Positions 49,502 through 61,474 of a stretch of 64,000 bases of DNA are shown piece after piece. The stretch spans positions 2,294,001-2,358,000 of the forward strand of contig NZ_OY726394.1 of assembly GCF_963378075.1 (NCBI RefSeq), written 5' to 3'. This DNA is from Mycolicibacter sp. MU0083. GTDB lineage: Bacteria; Actinomycetota; Actinomycetes; Mycobacteriales; Mycobacteriaceae. Each line of letters begins with the position of its first letter. Positions within the stretch are counted from its first letter, which is position 1. The notes beneath the pieces are model-generated. The model saw only the letters and a list, made by a program, of their open reading frames with translations, was not told the origin of the DNA and made no database searches. A program made the translations under genes and the position numbers.

Positions 49502-50749
49502 TCATCCACGCTGCCCGCGCAGGAAGGCCCCGATCGCATCCACGATGCGGCTGGCCATCAATGTCTTGGACCCGGACTCCAGGGCGGACTCACTGCCGTC
49601 GGCGGCCAGCAGCCACCCGTCGTTGTGGTCCACCTCGAACGCCTTGCCGTCGCCGACGGCGTTGACCACCAACAGATCACAGCCCTTGCGGCGCAGTTTC
49701 GCCCGGGCGTGGAACAGTACGTCGCCGTTCTCGTCGCCGGTCTCGGCCGCGAAGCCCACGATGGCCCGCATCCGGGGCAGCTGTCCCTCGCTGCGGGCGC
49801 GGACCGCGCCGGCCAGCACGTCGTCGTTGCGGACCAGTTCGATCGTCGGGTCCCCCGCTTCGTCGGGCCCCTTCTTGATCTTGGCCTGCGCCATCTGGGT
49901 CGGACGAAAATCCGCGACGGCGGCGGCCATCACCAGCACGTGCGCCTCGGGCGCGTGCTTGGACACCGCGTCGTGCAGTTGCTGGGCAGAGCTGACGTGG
50001 ACCATGTGGACACCGGCCGGATCGACCAGGCCCGCGGTGTGCGCCGCGATCAGGGTGACGTCGGCGCCGCGTTGCGCGGCCACCCGGGCCACGGCGTAAC
50101 CCTGCTTGCCGGAACTGCGGTTACCGATGAAACGGACCGGGTCGATCGGTTCCCGGGTACCGCCGGCGGTGACCAGCACCTTCTGGCCCGCCAGGTCGTA
50201 GGGCAGGGCGTCGGAGCGCTCCAGCAGTAGCGACGCGACGGCACTGATCTCTTCGGCCTCGGGCAGCCGACCGGGGCCGGTGTCGGCGCCGGTCAACCGG
50301 CCCGACGCGGGCTCCAGCACCACCGCACCGCGGGATCGCAACGTCGACACATTTTCTCTGGTGGCCGGGTGCAGCCACATCTCGGTGTGCATCGCCGGCG
50401 CGAACAGCACCGGGCAGCGCGCGGTGAGCAGGGTCGCGGTCAGCAGGTCATCGGCGCGGCCGGCGACCGCGCGGGCCAACAGGTCCGCGGTCGCCGGTGC
50501 CACCACCACCAGGTCCGCCTGTTGGCCGAGCGCGACGTGGGGAACACCGGGCACGTCCTCGAAAACACCGGTGTGCACCGGGTGGCCGGAGAGCGCCTCG
50601 AAGGTGGCTGCACCGACGAACCGCAGTGCGGACTCGGTCGGCACCACTCGGACCGAATGCCCGGCCTCGGTCAGCTGCCGGACCAGGGTGCACGCCTTGT
50701 ATGCGGCGATGCCTCCGGCGACACCGACGACGACCCGTTTCTGGCCCAT
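49502..50749 (-). CDS. coaBC: Bifunctional phosphopantothenoylcysteine decarboxylase/phosphopantothenate-cysteine ligase
   Basis: Catalyses two consecutive steps of coenzyme A synthesis. The 415-residue protein has the N-terminal flavin-dependent CoaC domain (VVVGVAGGIAAYK; the PAMHTEMW loop, where other bacteria often have Asn at the His) and the C-terminal CoaB ligase domain (VTAGGTREPIDPVRFIGN, NRSSGKQGYAVA, AAAVADFRP). It lies 29 nt downstream of rpoZ on the same strand, matching gmk-rpoZ-dfp-metK in M. tuberculosis. Confidence 0.96.
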   Translation of the reverse strand: MGQKRVVVGVAGGIAAYKACTLVRQLTEAGHSVRVVPTESALRFVGAATFEALSGHPVHTGVFEDVPGVPHVALGQQADLVVVAPATADLLARAVAGRADDLLTATLLTARCPVLFAPAMHTEMWLHPATRENVSTLRSRGAVVLEPASGRLTGADTGPGRLPEAEEISAVASLLLERSDALPYDLAGQKVLVTAGGTREPIDPVRFIGNRSSGKQGYAVARVAAQRGADVTLIAAHTAGLVDPAGVHMVHVSSAQQLHDAVSKHAPEAHVLVMAAAVADFRPTQMAQAKIKKGPDEAGDPTIELVRNDDVLAGAVRARSEGQLPRMRAIVGFAAETGDENGDVLFHARAKLRRKGCDLLVVNAVGDGKAFEVDHNDGWLLAADGSESALESGSKTLMASRIVDAIGAFLRGQRG

Positions 50750-50778
50750 CGGTATGACCCGCTCCTGCCCGGCTCCGG

Positions 50779-51099
50779 CTACTCGCCTTCGGTGTATTCG
50801 AGCAGGTCGCCGTGGATCTCGCGCATCGCGATCGACAGCGGCTTCTCCTGCAGGCCCGGCTCGACGAGCGGGCCGACGTACTCCAGGATGCCCTCGCCGA
50901 GCTGGTTGTAGTAGTCGTTGATCTGCCGCGCACGCTTGGCCGCGTAGATCACCAGGGCGTACTTGCTCGACGCGCGCTGCAGCAGTTCGTCGATGGGCGG
51001 GTTGGTGATGCCCAGCGGCGTGTCGTAGCCGCCGATCAAGGCCGGGTCGAACTCGTCAGCGTCGGTCGCCACCGCCGAAGCGGCCTGCGAGGTACTCAT
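50779..51099 (-). CDS. rpoZ: RNA polymerase omega subunit
   Basis: The 106-residue subunit binds the beta' subunit and aids assembly of RNA polymerase. The conserved core is [31 protein letters not shown] (given in part: [17 protein letters not shown]), after a variable N-terminus and before an acidic tail. It lies between gmk and coaBC, the conserved actinobacterial arrangement. Confidence 0.96.
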   Translation of the reverse strand: MSTSQAASAVATDADEFDPALIGGYDTPLGITNPPIDELLQRASSKYALVIYAAKRARQINDYYNQLGEGILEYVGPLVEPGLQEKPLSIAMREIHGDLLEYTEGE

Positions 51100-51186
51100 T
51101 TAAGACAGTCTCCTGGGGCTCATGTGGCTGGAGCGGATCGCGTGTGGTTGGGACGGATCACGCCTGCTGGTTGTCGTCCGGGTAGA

Positions 51187-51789
51187 TCAGACCGCGCCCG
51201 GTACGGTATCCACCAGCAAGGATACCAATTCTGAGCAGGCTTTTTCCAATCGGCTGTTGACCACGATCACGTCGAAGTCGCCTTGGGCCGCCAACTCGGT
51301 GCGGGCGGTGGCCAGTCGGCGCTGCATGACCTCCGCCGATTCGGTGCCGCGACCGGACAGTCGGGCCTCCAGCGTCTCCCAGTCCGGCGGGGCCAGAAAC
51401 ACCGTGAGGGCTTCCGGCAGCGCCTTCTTGATGGCCCGGGCGCCGGCCAGGTCGACCTCGATCAGCACGGGGCGCCCGGTCCGGGTGGCGTCGGCCACGG
51501 GGGCCGCCGGGGTACCCGAGCGCTGCAGGCCGCCGTGGATGTCGGCCCACTCCAGCAGGGCGTCTTCTTCGATCAGCCGGTCGAACTCGGCCGGCGTAAC
51601 AAATCGGTAGTCGACCCCGTCCACCTCCCCGGGCCGCGGGGCCCGGGTGGTGGCCGAGACGCTGAAGTAGAGGTCCGGTACCTGCTCGCGCAGGCATCGG
51701 ACGACCGTCGACTTACCGACCGCGGACGGGCCGGACAGCACCACGACGCGTCCCGCGCCCGTGCTGCCCGGCCCTCCACCGGTATTCAC
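51187..51789 (-). CDS. gmk: Guanylate kinase
   Basis: Phosphorylates GMP to GDP. The 200-residue enzyme has the P-loop GPSAVGKST near residue 20, the GMP-binding region [19 protein letters not shown] (19 residues) and the lid and LIEVDLAGA segments. The GTG at 51789 begins 7 nt after the mihF stop, without a clear ribosome-binding site, so translation may be coupled to mihF. Confidence 0.96.
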   Translation of the reverse strand: MNTGGGPGSTGAGRVVVLSGPSAVGKSTVVRCLREQVPDLYFSVSATTRAPRPGEVDGVDYRFVTPAEFDRLIEEDALLEWADIHGGLQRSGTPAAPVADATRTGRPVLIEVDLAGARAIKKALPEALTVFLAPPDWETLEARLSGRGTESAEVMQRRLATARTELAAQGDFDVIVVNSRLEKACSELVSLLVDTVPGAV

Positions 51790-51796
51790 TGCCGGA

Positions 51797-52114
51797 TCAG
51801 GAGAAGTCGAACTTCTCCAGCAGCGCCTTGCGCTGCCGGTCGCCCAGGCCGCGCAGGCGGCGGGTGGGCGCGATCTCCAGCTCGGTCATGATCTCCTGCG
51901 CCTTGACCTTGCCGACCTTCGGCAACGCCTCCAGCAACGCGGAAACCTTCATCTTGCCCAGGACTTCGTCGGTCTCGGCGTCCTTGAGCACCTGCTTGAG
52001 ATTGGTGCCGCCACGCTTCAGCCGGTCCTTGAGCTCCGCTCGGGCCCGACGCGCGGCCGCCGCCTTCTCCAACGCGGCGGCGCGCTGCTCGTCGGTCAAC
52101 TGGGGAAGGGCCAC
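51797..52114 (-). CDS. mihF: Mycobacterial integration host factor
   Basis: A small basic nucleoid-associated protein of the actinobacterial IHF type (unrelated to E. coli IHF), needed for mycobacteriophage L5 integration and global DNA organisation. The 105 residues contain the H2TH-like DNA-binding part [20 protein letters not shown] (20 residues) and a Lys/Arg-rich N-terminal helix. The GTG has an excellent GGAGGAATC in front. The sequence and length are nearly those of the M. tuberculosis protein. It heads the mihF-gmk-rpoZ-coaBC group. Confidence 0.96.
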   Translation of the reverse strand: MALPQLTDEQRAAALEKAAAARRARAELKDRLKRGGTNLKQVLKDAETDEVLGKMKVSALLEALPKVGKVKAQEIMTELEIAPTRRLRGLGDRQRKALLEKFDFS

Positions 52115-52528
52115 GATTCCTCCGTCTCGTCATCATCGACAGCGTCGATGTTTTCCTTGTCTCGGTCGGGCACTCCGACCAGAGACGACGACCGTACCCA
52201 CGCCGTCTGACGAAATCTAACCCCACCCCCCGTTTCCGGCTACATATGCCCAGCGTGTGACGTCTCCGCGCGGTGGCCCGGCCCACCCGAAGCCGCGTCG
52301 CACCGGTTCGTCGCCGAGTCCGCGCCGCATTCCGCACGCACCGCAAAAAACGCCCTTCACCTGAGGTTTTGCCTCATCAACTGGTCGATTCCGGCGGTCT
52401 CGGCCGGTGATATCGGCACCACCGCGGACGCCGACGGTCCGCATTGCGATCGAATTCGCACCTCACGGCGTGTCGCGCGTGTCGCGCCGGCTACAACTAC
52501 GCCGCGTAGTACCGGCGCCGGGGGTCGG
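52115..52528. other. 414-nt intergenic region between mihF and pyrF
   Basis: No gene is supported here. In M. tuberculosis, as I recall, PE15 and PPE20 occupy this position; they are absent. The mihF side holds a candidate -10 (52214-52219) and a leader of about 90 nt. An inverted repeat TGAGG-TTTTG-CCTCA lies at 52362-52376. The remainder shows no clear signal. Confidence 0.6.
52214..52219 (-). promoter_or_regulatory. Candidate -10 hexamer TAGATT for mihF
   Basis: TAGATT on the minus strand fits TANNNT and would give a leader of about 90 nt carrying the strong ribosome-binding site of mihF. No -35 is obvious. Confidence 0.35.
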
Positions 52529-53358
52529 CTATCCGGCGGCCAGGTAGGCCACCGCGTCACGCAGCCGTTCGGCCGCGGCCCGCAACGCCGCGACGTCCGG
52601 GCCGGCCCGCAGTACCTCACGGGAGACAGCCGGCAGCAACGTGGCCGAAGCGGCCCCTCCCAGGCCCGCCAGGTCCTCGGGACGCCCGCCCTGGGCCCCG
52701 ATGCCCGGAATCAGCACCGGGCCGCCCAGAGCGCTCAGATCGGGCACCTCGCGCAGGGTGGCCCCGACCACCACACCGACCGAGCCGTGCGCGGCTCCCG
52801 CCGCCCGATTCGCCGCCGCCGCCGCGTCGACGATCGCCTGTGCCACCGTGCGACCGTCGGCGTCCCGGGCACGTTGCACACTCGCGCCTTCCGGGTTGGA
52901 GGTGGCGGCCAGCACGAACACCCCCCGGCCGTGCGTCTCCGCCGTCTGCAGCAGTGGCTGCAACGATCCGAAGCCCAGGTAGGGCGAGGCGGTGACCGCG
53001 TCGGCCACCAGCGGGGACTCCCCCGCCCAGGCCGCGGCGTAGGCGGCCATCGTGGTGCCGATGTCGCCGCGCTTGGCGTCGGCCAGCACCAGCACCCCGG
53101 CGTCACGCAGCGCCGCGGTGGTGCGCTCCAGCACGGCGAAACCGGCCGATCCGTACGCCTCGAAGAACGCCACCTGCGGTTTGACGACGGCGAATCCGGT
53201 GAACGCCGCCACGCAGGTCTCGCTGAACGCGGCCAGCCCGTCCGGCGTTGCCGGCAGCCCCCAGGCGGCCAGCAACTCCGGGTGTGGATCGATGCCCAGG
53301 CACAGCGGCCCGCGGGCCGCCGTCGCAGCGGCCAGTCGAGCGCCGAACCCGGCGGTCA

Positions 53359-53359
<1 letters not shown>
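52529..53359 (-). CDS. pyrF: Orotidine 5'-phosphate decarboxylase (long actinobacterial type)
   Basis: Last enzyme of UMP synthesis. The 276-residue protein belongs to the longer subgroup found in mycobacteria, with [10 protein letters not shown] at the N-terminus and the catalytic segment [12 protein letters not shown] (K96). The GTG at 53359 overlaps the carB stop TAG by one nt, rejecting the frame to 53476. It is the last gene of the pyrR-pyrB-pyrC-carA-carB-pyrF operon. Confidence 0.96.
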
Positions 53360-56700
<3,341 letters not shown>

Positions 56701-56721
56701 TAGCAGTCTCCTTTACTCACT

Positions 56722-56785
56722 GCGCGAGCGTGCGCAGATGTACGCCCAGGCGCGGCGTGTCGTGTACAGACACGCACGCTCGCGC
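56722..56785. repeat. 60-nt palindromic repeat, family B copy 1 (inside the pyr operon)
   Basis: Perfect 13-bp arms GCGCGAGCGTGCG (56722-56734) and CGCACGCTCGCGC (56773-56785). The 60-nt core 56724-56783 aligns without gaps to 61385-61444 with about 51 identical positions. Placed between carA and carB. Confidence 0.75.
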
Positions 56786-56818
56786 GAGAAGGGTTGGGGT
56801 TGGGGGTGGCGATGGTGC

Positions 56819-57940
56819 TCACTTCTCCCCCGCCATCAGGTCGATGAACTGGTCGAACAGGCATTCCGCATCGTGGGGTCCGGCGCCGGCCTCGGGGTGG
56901 TACTGCACCGAGAAGGCCCGCCCGTCGGCGAGCTTGACCCCCTCGACCACACCGTCGTTGGCGCAGGTGTGGCTGATCACCGCCGGCCCGAAGTCGGTCT
57001 CGAACCGCTGGCCGGCCTCGCCTTCCAGGGCGAATCCGTGGTTCTGCGCAGTGATCGCCACCCGGCCGGTGCCGTGGTCGATCACCGGGACGTTCATGCC
57101 GTGGTGGCCGAACGTCAGCTTGTAGGTCTTCAGTCCCAGGGCCCGGCCCAGGATCTGGTTGCCGAAGCAGATGCCGAACAGCGGGATCCCGGCGTTGAGC
57201 GCCTCGCGGGTCAGCGCGACCAGCCGGTCGGCGGTGGCGGGGTCACCGGGGCCGTTGGACAGGAACACCCCGTCCGGGTTCAGCTCGGCGATCCGGGCGA
57301 AGTCGGTCGACGCCGGCAGTATGTGGGTGCGGATACCGCGCCGGGAGAAATTCCGCGGCGTGTTGATCTTGATCCCCAGATCCAGGGCGGCCACGGTGAA
57401 CCGGCGCGCACCTTCGGGTTCCACCACGTACTCGGCATCGGTGCTGACCTCGTCGGACAGGTCCGCGCCCAGCATCGCCGGCTGTTCGCGCACCCGGCGG
57501 ACCATCTCCTCCGGCGACGCGAGCGCGGCACCGGAGAACACCCCGGCCTTCATGGAGCCGTGGTTGCGCAGGTGGCGCACCACGGTGCGGGTGTCGATGC
57601 CGGCGATGCCGACGATCCCCTGCCGCACCAGTTCGTCTTCGAGGGTGCCGGTGGCCCGCCAGTTCGACGCCCGCGGCGACGGGTCACGGACCGCATAACC
57701 GGCAACCCAGATCTTTCCGTCGCGGCTCTCGCAGTCCTCGGGGTTCCAGCCGGTGTTGCCGATCTGCGGGGCGGTGGCCACCACGATCTGCCGGTGGAAG
57801 CTGGGGTCGGTCAGCGTCTCCTGGTAGCCGGACATGCCGGTGGAGAACACCGCCTCGCCCAGGGTGTGTCCCACCGCCCCGAAGGAGGTTCCGGTGAACG
57901 TCCTACCGTCTTCGAGGACCAGCACCGCATGTGCGTTCAT
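56819..57940 (-). CDS. carA: Carbamoyl-phosphate synthase small chain (glutamine amidotransferase)
   Basis: Hydrolyses glutamine and passes ammonia to CarB. The 373-residue protein has the N-terminal CarA domain (LEDGRTFTGTSFGAVG) and a class I amidotransferase domain with the nucleophile C258 in FGICFGNQILG and the catalytic His-Glu in QYHPEAGAGP. The ATG overlaps the stop of the preceding membrane-protein gene by one nt (TAATG). Confidence 0.97.
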   Translation of the reverse strand: MNAHAVLVLEDGRTFTGTSFGAVGHTLGEAVFSTGMSGYQETLTDPSFHRQIVVATAPQIGNTGWNPEDCESRDGKIWVAGYAVRDPSPRASNWRATGTLEDELVRQGIVGIAGIDTRTVVRHLRNHGSMKAGVFSGAALASPEEMVRRVREQPAMLGADLSDEVSTDAEYVVEPEGARRFTVAALDLGIKINTPRNFSRRGIRTHILPASTDFARIAELNPDGVFLSNGPGDPATADRLVALTREALNAGIPLFGICFGNQILGRALGLKTYKLTFGHHGMNVPVIDHGTGRVAITAQNHGFALEGEAGQRFETDFGPAVISHTCANDGVVEGVKLADGRAFSVQYHPEAGAGPHDAECLFDQFIDLMAGEK

Positions 57941-58461
57941 TACTCGTTGTCGCCTTCCAGCCAGCGGGTGTGTTCGGTGCGGTCATCCGCACGGAACCCG
58001 GTGTCGATCTCGGTGCCCGACGGCAGCCGCCAGCGGATCGCCAGCACTCCGTCGTCGGGCCGGGTGGGCAGAGTGGGAATGGCGCGCCCCACGATGCCGC
58101 GCTCGGTGCGGACCGCTAACACCGCGTCCTGCGGTATCCAGATCGGCCGAGCACCACTGCGCTGCACCATGATTCCCTCGGGGTAGCGGGTCAGCACCGC
58201 CTTGGTGCGGTACCCCAGGTCCCCGACCACCACCCGTTCGTTCCATTTCGGTGCCAGCGTGCAGCCCAGGTACTGGCCGCGGGTGGCGGCGACGGTGGGT
58301 GCCCCCACCGTGTCCGGAACCGCGGGCAACGTCCCGATGACCGCCAGCTGCAGCTCACCCCGGCGCTGCCAGCCGCGCATCATCGACCGGATCACCACGC
58401 CGATCAGCACCGCCAGCACGAACGCGAAGATCAGCGAGCCGATCAGCGTCGGTGTGTTCAT
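57940..58461 (-). CDS. Conserved membrane-anchored protein of the pyr operon (Rv1382-like)
   Basis: A 173-residue protein with one N-terminal transmembrane helix (about residues 5-27), a basic stretch ([12 protein letters not shown]) and a cytosolic beta-rich domain with [24 protein letters not shown] (given in part: [15 protein letters not shown]). It lies between pyrC and carA with overlaps at both ends, as Rv1382 does in M. tuberculosis. The invariable position suggests a link to pyrimidine synthesis, but no function is known to me. Confidence 0.88.
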   Translation of the reverse strand: MNTPTLIGSLIFAFVLAVLIGVVIRSMMRGWQRRGELQLAVIGTLPAVPDTVGAPTVAATRGQYLGCTLAPKWNERVVVGDLGYRTKAVLTRYPEGIMVQRSGARPIWIPQDAVLAVRTERGIVGRAIPTLPTRPDDGVLAIRWRLPSGTEIDTGFRADDRTEHTRWLEGDNE

Positions 58462-59750
58462 GCCGGGCTCTTCCCGTCCCGGGCGGTGATCCGGCCGCGC
58501 AACAGGGTCGCGGTGACGGTCGCGGGCAGCGTCATCGCCTCATAGGGCGTGTTGTCCGAGCGGCTGGCCAGTTGCGCACCGGTGACCACCCAGGTCGCGT
58601 CGGGGTCGACCACGGTCAGGTTGGCCGGTTCGCCGACCTCCAGCGGGCGACCCTGATCGGGCAGGCCGACGATCTGCGCCGGCCGTTCGCTCATCACCCG
58701 GGCCACGTCGCGCCAGGTCAGCAGGCCGGTCTGCACCATCGTCTCCACCACGACCGACAGCGCGGTCTGCAGGCCCAGCATCCCGGGCCGGGCGACGGAG
58801 AACTCGCAGCACTTCTCGTGCTCGGCGTGCGGGGCGTGGTCGGTGGCCACGCAGTCGATCACCCCGTCGGCCAGGGCCTGACGCAGCGCGGCGGTGTCGC
58901 TGGCCTCGCGCAGCGGCGGGTTGACCCGGTTGACGCCGTCGTAGTCGGCCAACCGGCTGTCGTCGAGCAGCAGGTGGTGCGGCGTCACCTCGGCGGTCAC
59001 CGAGATACCTTGCCCCTTAGCCCATTTGAGCAGCTCGACCGTTCCGGCGGTGGATGCGTGGCAGATGTGCAGGCGTGCCCCGGCATCCCGCGCCAGCAGC
59101 GCGTCGCGCGCCACGATCGACTCTTCGGCCACCCGCGGCCAGCCGGCCAGCCCCAGCCGGGCGGCGTTGGGGCCCTCGTGGGCGACCGCGCCGACGGTCA
59201 GCCGGGGCTCCTCGGCGTGCTGGGCGATCAGCACGCCCAGCCCGGTGGCGTACTCCAATGCCCGGCGCATCACCAGCGGGTCGGCTACGCAGAGACCGTC
59301 GTCGGAGAACATCCGGACCCCGGCGGTACCGGCCGCCATCATGCCCATCTCGGTCAACTGGGTGCCGCCGAGTCCGACGGTGACCGCCCCGACCGGGTGC
59401 ACATCGACCAGCCCGACCTGCTGCCCGCGCTGCCAGACGTGGTCGGTGACCACCGGCGAGTCGGCGACCGGATCGGTGTTGGCCATCGCGAAGACCGCGG
59501 TGTAGCCGCCCAGTGCCGCGGCCGCCGAACCGGTCTCGATGTCCTCGGCGTATTCCCGGCCCGGTTCGCGCAGGTGGGTGTGCAGGTCGACGAAGCCGGG
59601 CAGCAGCACCTGACCGGGCGCGTCGATGACCTCGCAGCCCTCGGGTGCGGCCAGTCCGGTCCCGATCCCGGAGATCTGGCCGTCGGTGACCAGCACGTCG
59701 ACCCGATCGCCTTCGCCGTAGCACCGCACTCCGCGGATCAGAACACTCAC
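58458..59750 (-). CDS. pyrC: Dihydroorotase
   Basis: Cyclises carbamoyl-aspartate to dihydroorotate. The 430-residue amidohydrolase has the zinc motif HTHLREPG near residue 56, further metal-binding histidines ([16 protein letters not shown]) and the catalytic Asp in ATDHAPH. The GTG start overlaps the pyrB stop (GTGA), and its stop overlaps the membrane-protein gene (ATGA). Confidence 0.97.
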   Translation of the reverse strand: MSVLIRGVRCYGEGDRVDVLVTDGQISGIGTGLAAPEGCEVIDAPGQVLLPGFVDLHTHLREPGREYAEDIETGSAAAALGGYTAVFAMANTDPVADSPVVTDHVWQRGQQVGLVDVHPVGAVTVGLGGTQLTEMGMMAAGTAGVRMFSDDGLCVADPLVMRRALEYATGLGVLIAQHAEEPRLTVGAVAHEGPNAARLGLAGWPRVAEESIVARDALLARDAGARLHICHASTAGTVELLKWAKGQGISVTAEVTPHHLLLDDSRLADYDGVNRVNPPLREASDTAALRQALADGVIDCVATDHAPHAEHEKCCEFSVARPGMLGLQTALSVVVETMVQTGLLTWRDVARVMSERPAQIVGLPDQGRPLEVGEPANLTVVDPDATWVVTGAQLASRSDNTPYEAMTLPATVTATLLRGRITARDGKSPA

Positions 59751-60718
59751 AGCGCCGCTTCCTCTCCGGCCGCCCCCGCCGACTCGCGGCCCACCAGCAG
59801 ATGGAACAACACCGCCATCCGCACGTGAACACCATTGGAAACCTGTTGCAGCACAGCCGACTGCGAGGAATCCGCCACCGACGACGAGATCTCCATGCCG
59901 CGCAACATCGGACCCGGGTGCAGGACCACCGCGTCGTCGGAGAGCAGCGCCCGACGCTTCTCACTCAATCCGTAGCGCACCGAATACTCCCGCGGCGACG
60001 GGAAGAATCCGCCGGTCATCCGTTCGGCCTGCACCCGCAGCATCAGCACCGCGTCGGCGGCCGGGAGTTCGGCGTCGAAGTCGCTGGTGACGGTCACCGG
60101 CCAGTCGGCCACGCCGACCGGCAGCAGGGTCGGCGGCGCCACCAACACCACTTCGGCGCCCAGCGTCGACAGCAGTCGCACGTTGGAGCGGGCCACCCGA
60201 GAATGCACGATGTCGCCGACGATCACCACCCGCCGGCCCTCGATGCCGCCGAGCCGCTGCCGCAGCGTGAGCGCGTCCAGCAGCGCCTGGGTGGGGTGTT
60301 CGTGGGTGCCGTCACCGGCATTGATCACCGCCGGCCCGCCGTCCTCGGCGTTCCCGGTCCATTCGGCGAGCAGATGCGCCGCACCCGAGGCCGGATGCCG
60401 GATGATCAGCGCGTCGGCGCCGGCCGCCCGCAGCGTCAGGGCGGTGTCGCGCAGCGACTCCCCTTTGTTGACCGAGGACCCCGACGCGGAGACGTTGATC
60501 ACGTCCGCGCTCATCCATTTGCCGGCCACCTCGAAGGAGACCCGGGTGCGGGTGGAGTTCTCGTAGAACATGGTGATCACGGTGCGCCCGCGCAGCGTCG
60601 GCAGCTTCTTGACCTCGCGTCCCACCAACGCCTCGGCGAAGCGGTCGGCGTCGTCGAGGATCGCGGTGGCCTCGTCGCGGCTCAGGTCGCCGGCCGCCAG
60701 CAGGTGTCGGGTACTCAT
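59747..60718 (-). CDS. pyrB: Aspartate carbamoyltransferase catalytic subunit
   Basis: Condenses carbamoyl phosphate with aspartate. The 323-residue protein has the carbamoyl-phosphate loop [20 protein letters not shown], and [12 protein letters not shown]. No regulatory chain (pyrI) is present, as is usual with PyrR-controlled operons. The ATG overlaps the pyrR stop (ATGA). Confidence 0.97.
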   Translation of the reverse strand: MSTRHLLAAGDLSRDEATAILDDADRFAEALVGREVKKLPTLRGRTVITMFYENSTRTRVSFEVAGKWMSADVINVSASGSSVNKGESLRDTALTLRAAGADALIIRHPASGAAHLLAEWTGNAEDGGPAVINAGDGTHEHPTQALLDALTLRQRLGGIEGRRVVIVGDIVHSRVARSNVRLLSTLGAEVVLVAPPTLLPVGVADWPVTVTSDFDAELPAADAVLMLRVQAERMTGGFFPSPREYSVRYGLSEKRRALLSDDAVVLHPGPMLRGMEISSSVADSSQSAVLQQVSNGVHVRMAVLFHLLVGRESAGAAGEEAAL

Positions 60719-61287
60719 CGGGTGATCACCACCTGGTCGCGTCCGTCGTGTTCGGCCAGCAGCACGTGCACGCTCTCCCCGCGGGCGGTCGGCACGTTCT
60801 TGCCGACGTAGTCGGCGCGGATCGGCAGTTCCCGGTGGCCGCGGTCCACCAGCACCGCCAGCTGCACGATCCGGGGCCGCCCGACGTCGCGCAGCGCGTC
60901 GAGGGCGGCGCGCACCGACCGGCCGGCGAACAGCACGTCGTCGACCAGGATCACGCAGGCGTCGTCGATGCCGCCGGCGGGGATCGAGGTGGATTCCAGC
61001 GGCCGCGGCGGCTGGCGCATCAGGTCGTCGCGGTACAGGGTGATGTCCAGCGCGCCGTGGCCGATCTGCACGCCGCAGAATTCGCCGATCTTGGCGGCCA
61101 GCCGCTGGGCCAGTGTGACGCCGCGGGTGGGGATCCCCAACAGCACCACCCGGGGTGCATCGGGACTATCGGGGTCGTCCAAAGCGGTCTTCTCGATGAT
61201 CTGATGTGCGATCCGAGAAACCGTGCGACCCACATCCGCCGAGGACATCAATTCCCGGTCGGTGCTGGAATTACCGGCAGCGCCCAT
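60715..61287 (-). CDS. pyrR: Pyrimidine operon regulator / uracil phosphoribosyltransferase PyrR
   Basis: Binds UMP/UTP and an RNA hairpin in the pyr leader to reduce expression, and has weak uracil phosphoribosyltransferase activity. The 190-residue protein shows the PRPP-binding motif [18 protein letters not shown] and the MGAAG N-terminus of mycobacterial PyrR. Its AAGGAGG ribosome-binding site (61302-61308) is unusually far (14 nt) from the ATG and is next to the regulatory hairpin at 61311-61326. First gene of the operon. Confidence 0.96.
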   Translation of the reverse strand: MGAAGNSSTDRELMSSADVGRTVSRIAHQIIEKTALDDPDSPDAPRVVLLGIPTRGVTLAQRLAAKIGEFCGVQIGHGALDITLYRDDLMRQPPRPLESTSIPAGGIDDACVILVDDVLFAGRSVRAALDALRDVGRPRIVQLAVLVDRGHRELPIRADYVGKNVPTARGESVHVLLAEHDGRDQVVITR

Positions 61288-61310
61288 GCGAAACCGCAGG
61301 ACCTCCTTCT

Positions 61311-61326
61311 CCGCCTCACGGGACGG
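61311..61326 (-). promoter_or_regulatory. PyrR-binding RNA hairpin in the pyr leader
   Basis: On the minus strand CCGTC-CCGTGA-GGCGG forms a 5-bp stem with a 6-nt loop. The loop CCGUGA fits the PyrR-recognised hexaloop CNGNGA known from Bacillus. It ends only 2 nt before the AAGGAGG site of pyrR, so PyrR bound here could block ribosome access. This fits translational repression as reported for mycobacteria. Confidence 0.75.
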
Positions 61327-61354
61327 CTCTTTAAAGGACGTCTAACTGCCGGGT

Positions 61355-61360
61355 AGCTTA
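61355..61360 (-). promoter_or_regulatory. Extended -10 hexamer (TGC-TAAGCT) of the pyr operon
   Basis: TAAGCT preceded by TGC matches TGNTANNNT on the minus strand. Transcription would start near 61348, giving a leader of about 60 nt that contains the PyrR hairpin. Confidence 0.45.
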
Positions 61361-61384
61361 GCATCCGTTCGCGGGTTCTCCGGT

Positions 61385-61444
61385 GCGAGCGTGCGCCGAT
61401 GTACGCGCGACCGCGGCGTGTCGGGCGCAGACACGCACACTCGC
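61385..61444. repeat. 60-nt palindromic repeat, family B copy 2
   Basis: Arms GCGAGCGTGCG (61385-61395) and CGCACACTCGC (61434-61444) pair with one mismatch. About 85 percent identical over 60 nt to the copy at 56724-56783. It lies between the pyr promoter and the divergent beta-lactamase-like gene. Confidence 0.75.
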
Positions 61445-61462
61445 CCCGAAGGCCGTGACCGC

Positions 61463-61468
61463 TAGCCT
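61463..61468 (+). promoter_or_regulatory. -10 hexamer TAGCCT for the leaderless beta-lactamase-like gene
   Basis: TAGCCT is followed by 6 nt and the GTG at 61475. No ribosome-binding site is present. Confidence 0.45.
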
Positions 61469-61474
61469 GATCCG

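Noticed and set aside
52362..52376. TGAGG-TTTTG-CCTCA as a terminator of pyrF or a known operator
   Set aside because: It lies beyond the pyrF end, but the 5-bp stem is weak, and the site matches no operator I know. Noted in the intergenic entry only.
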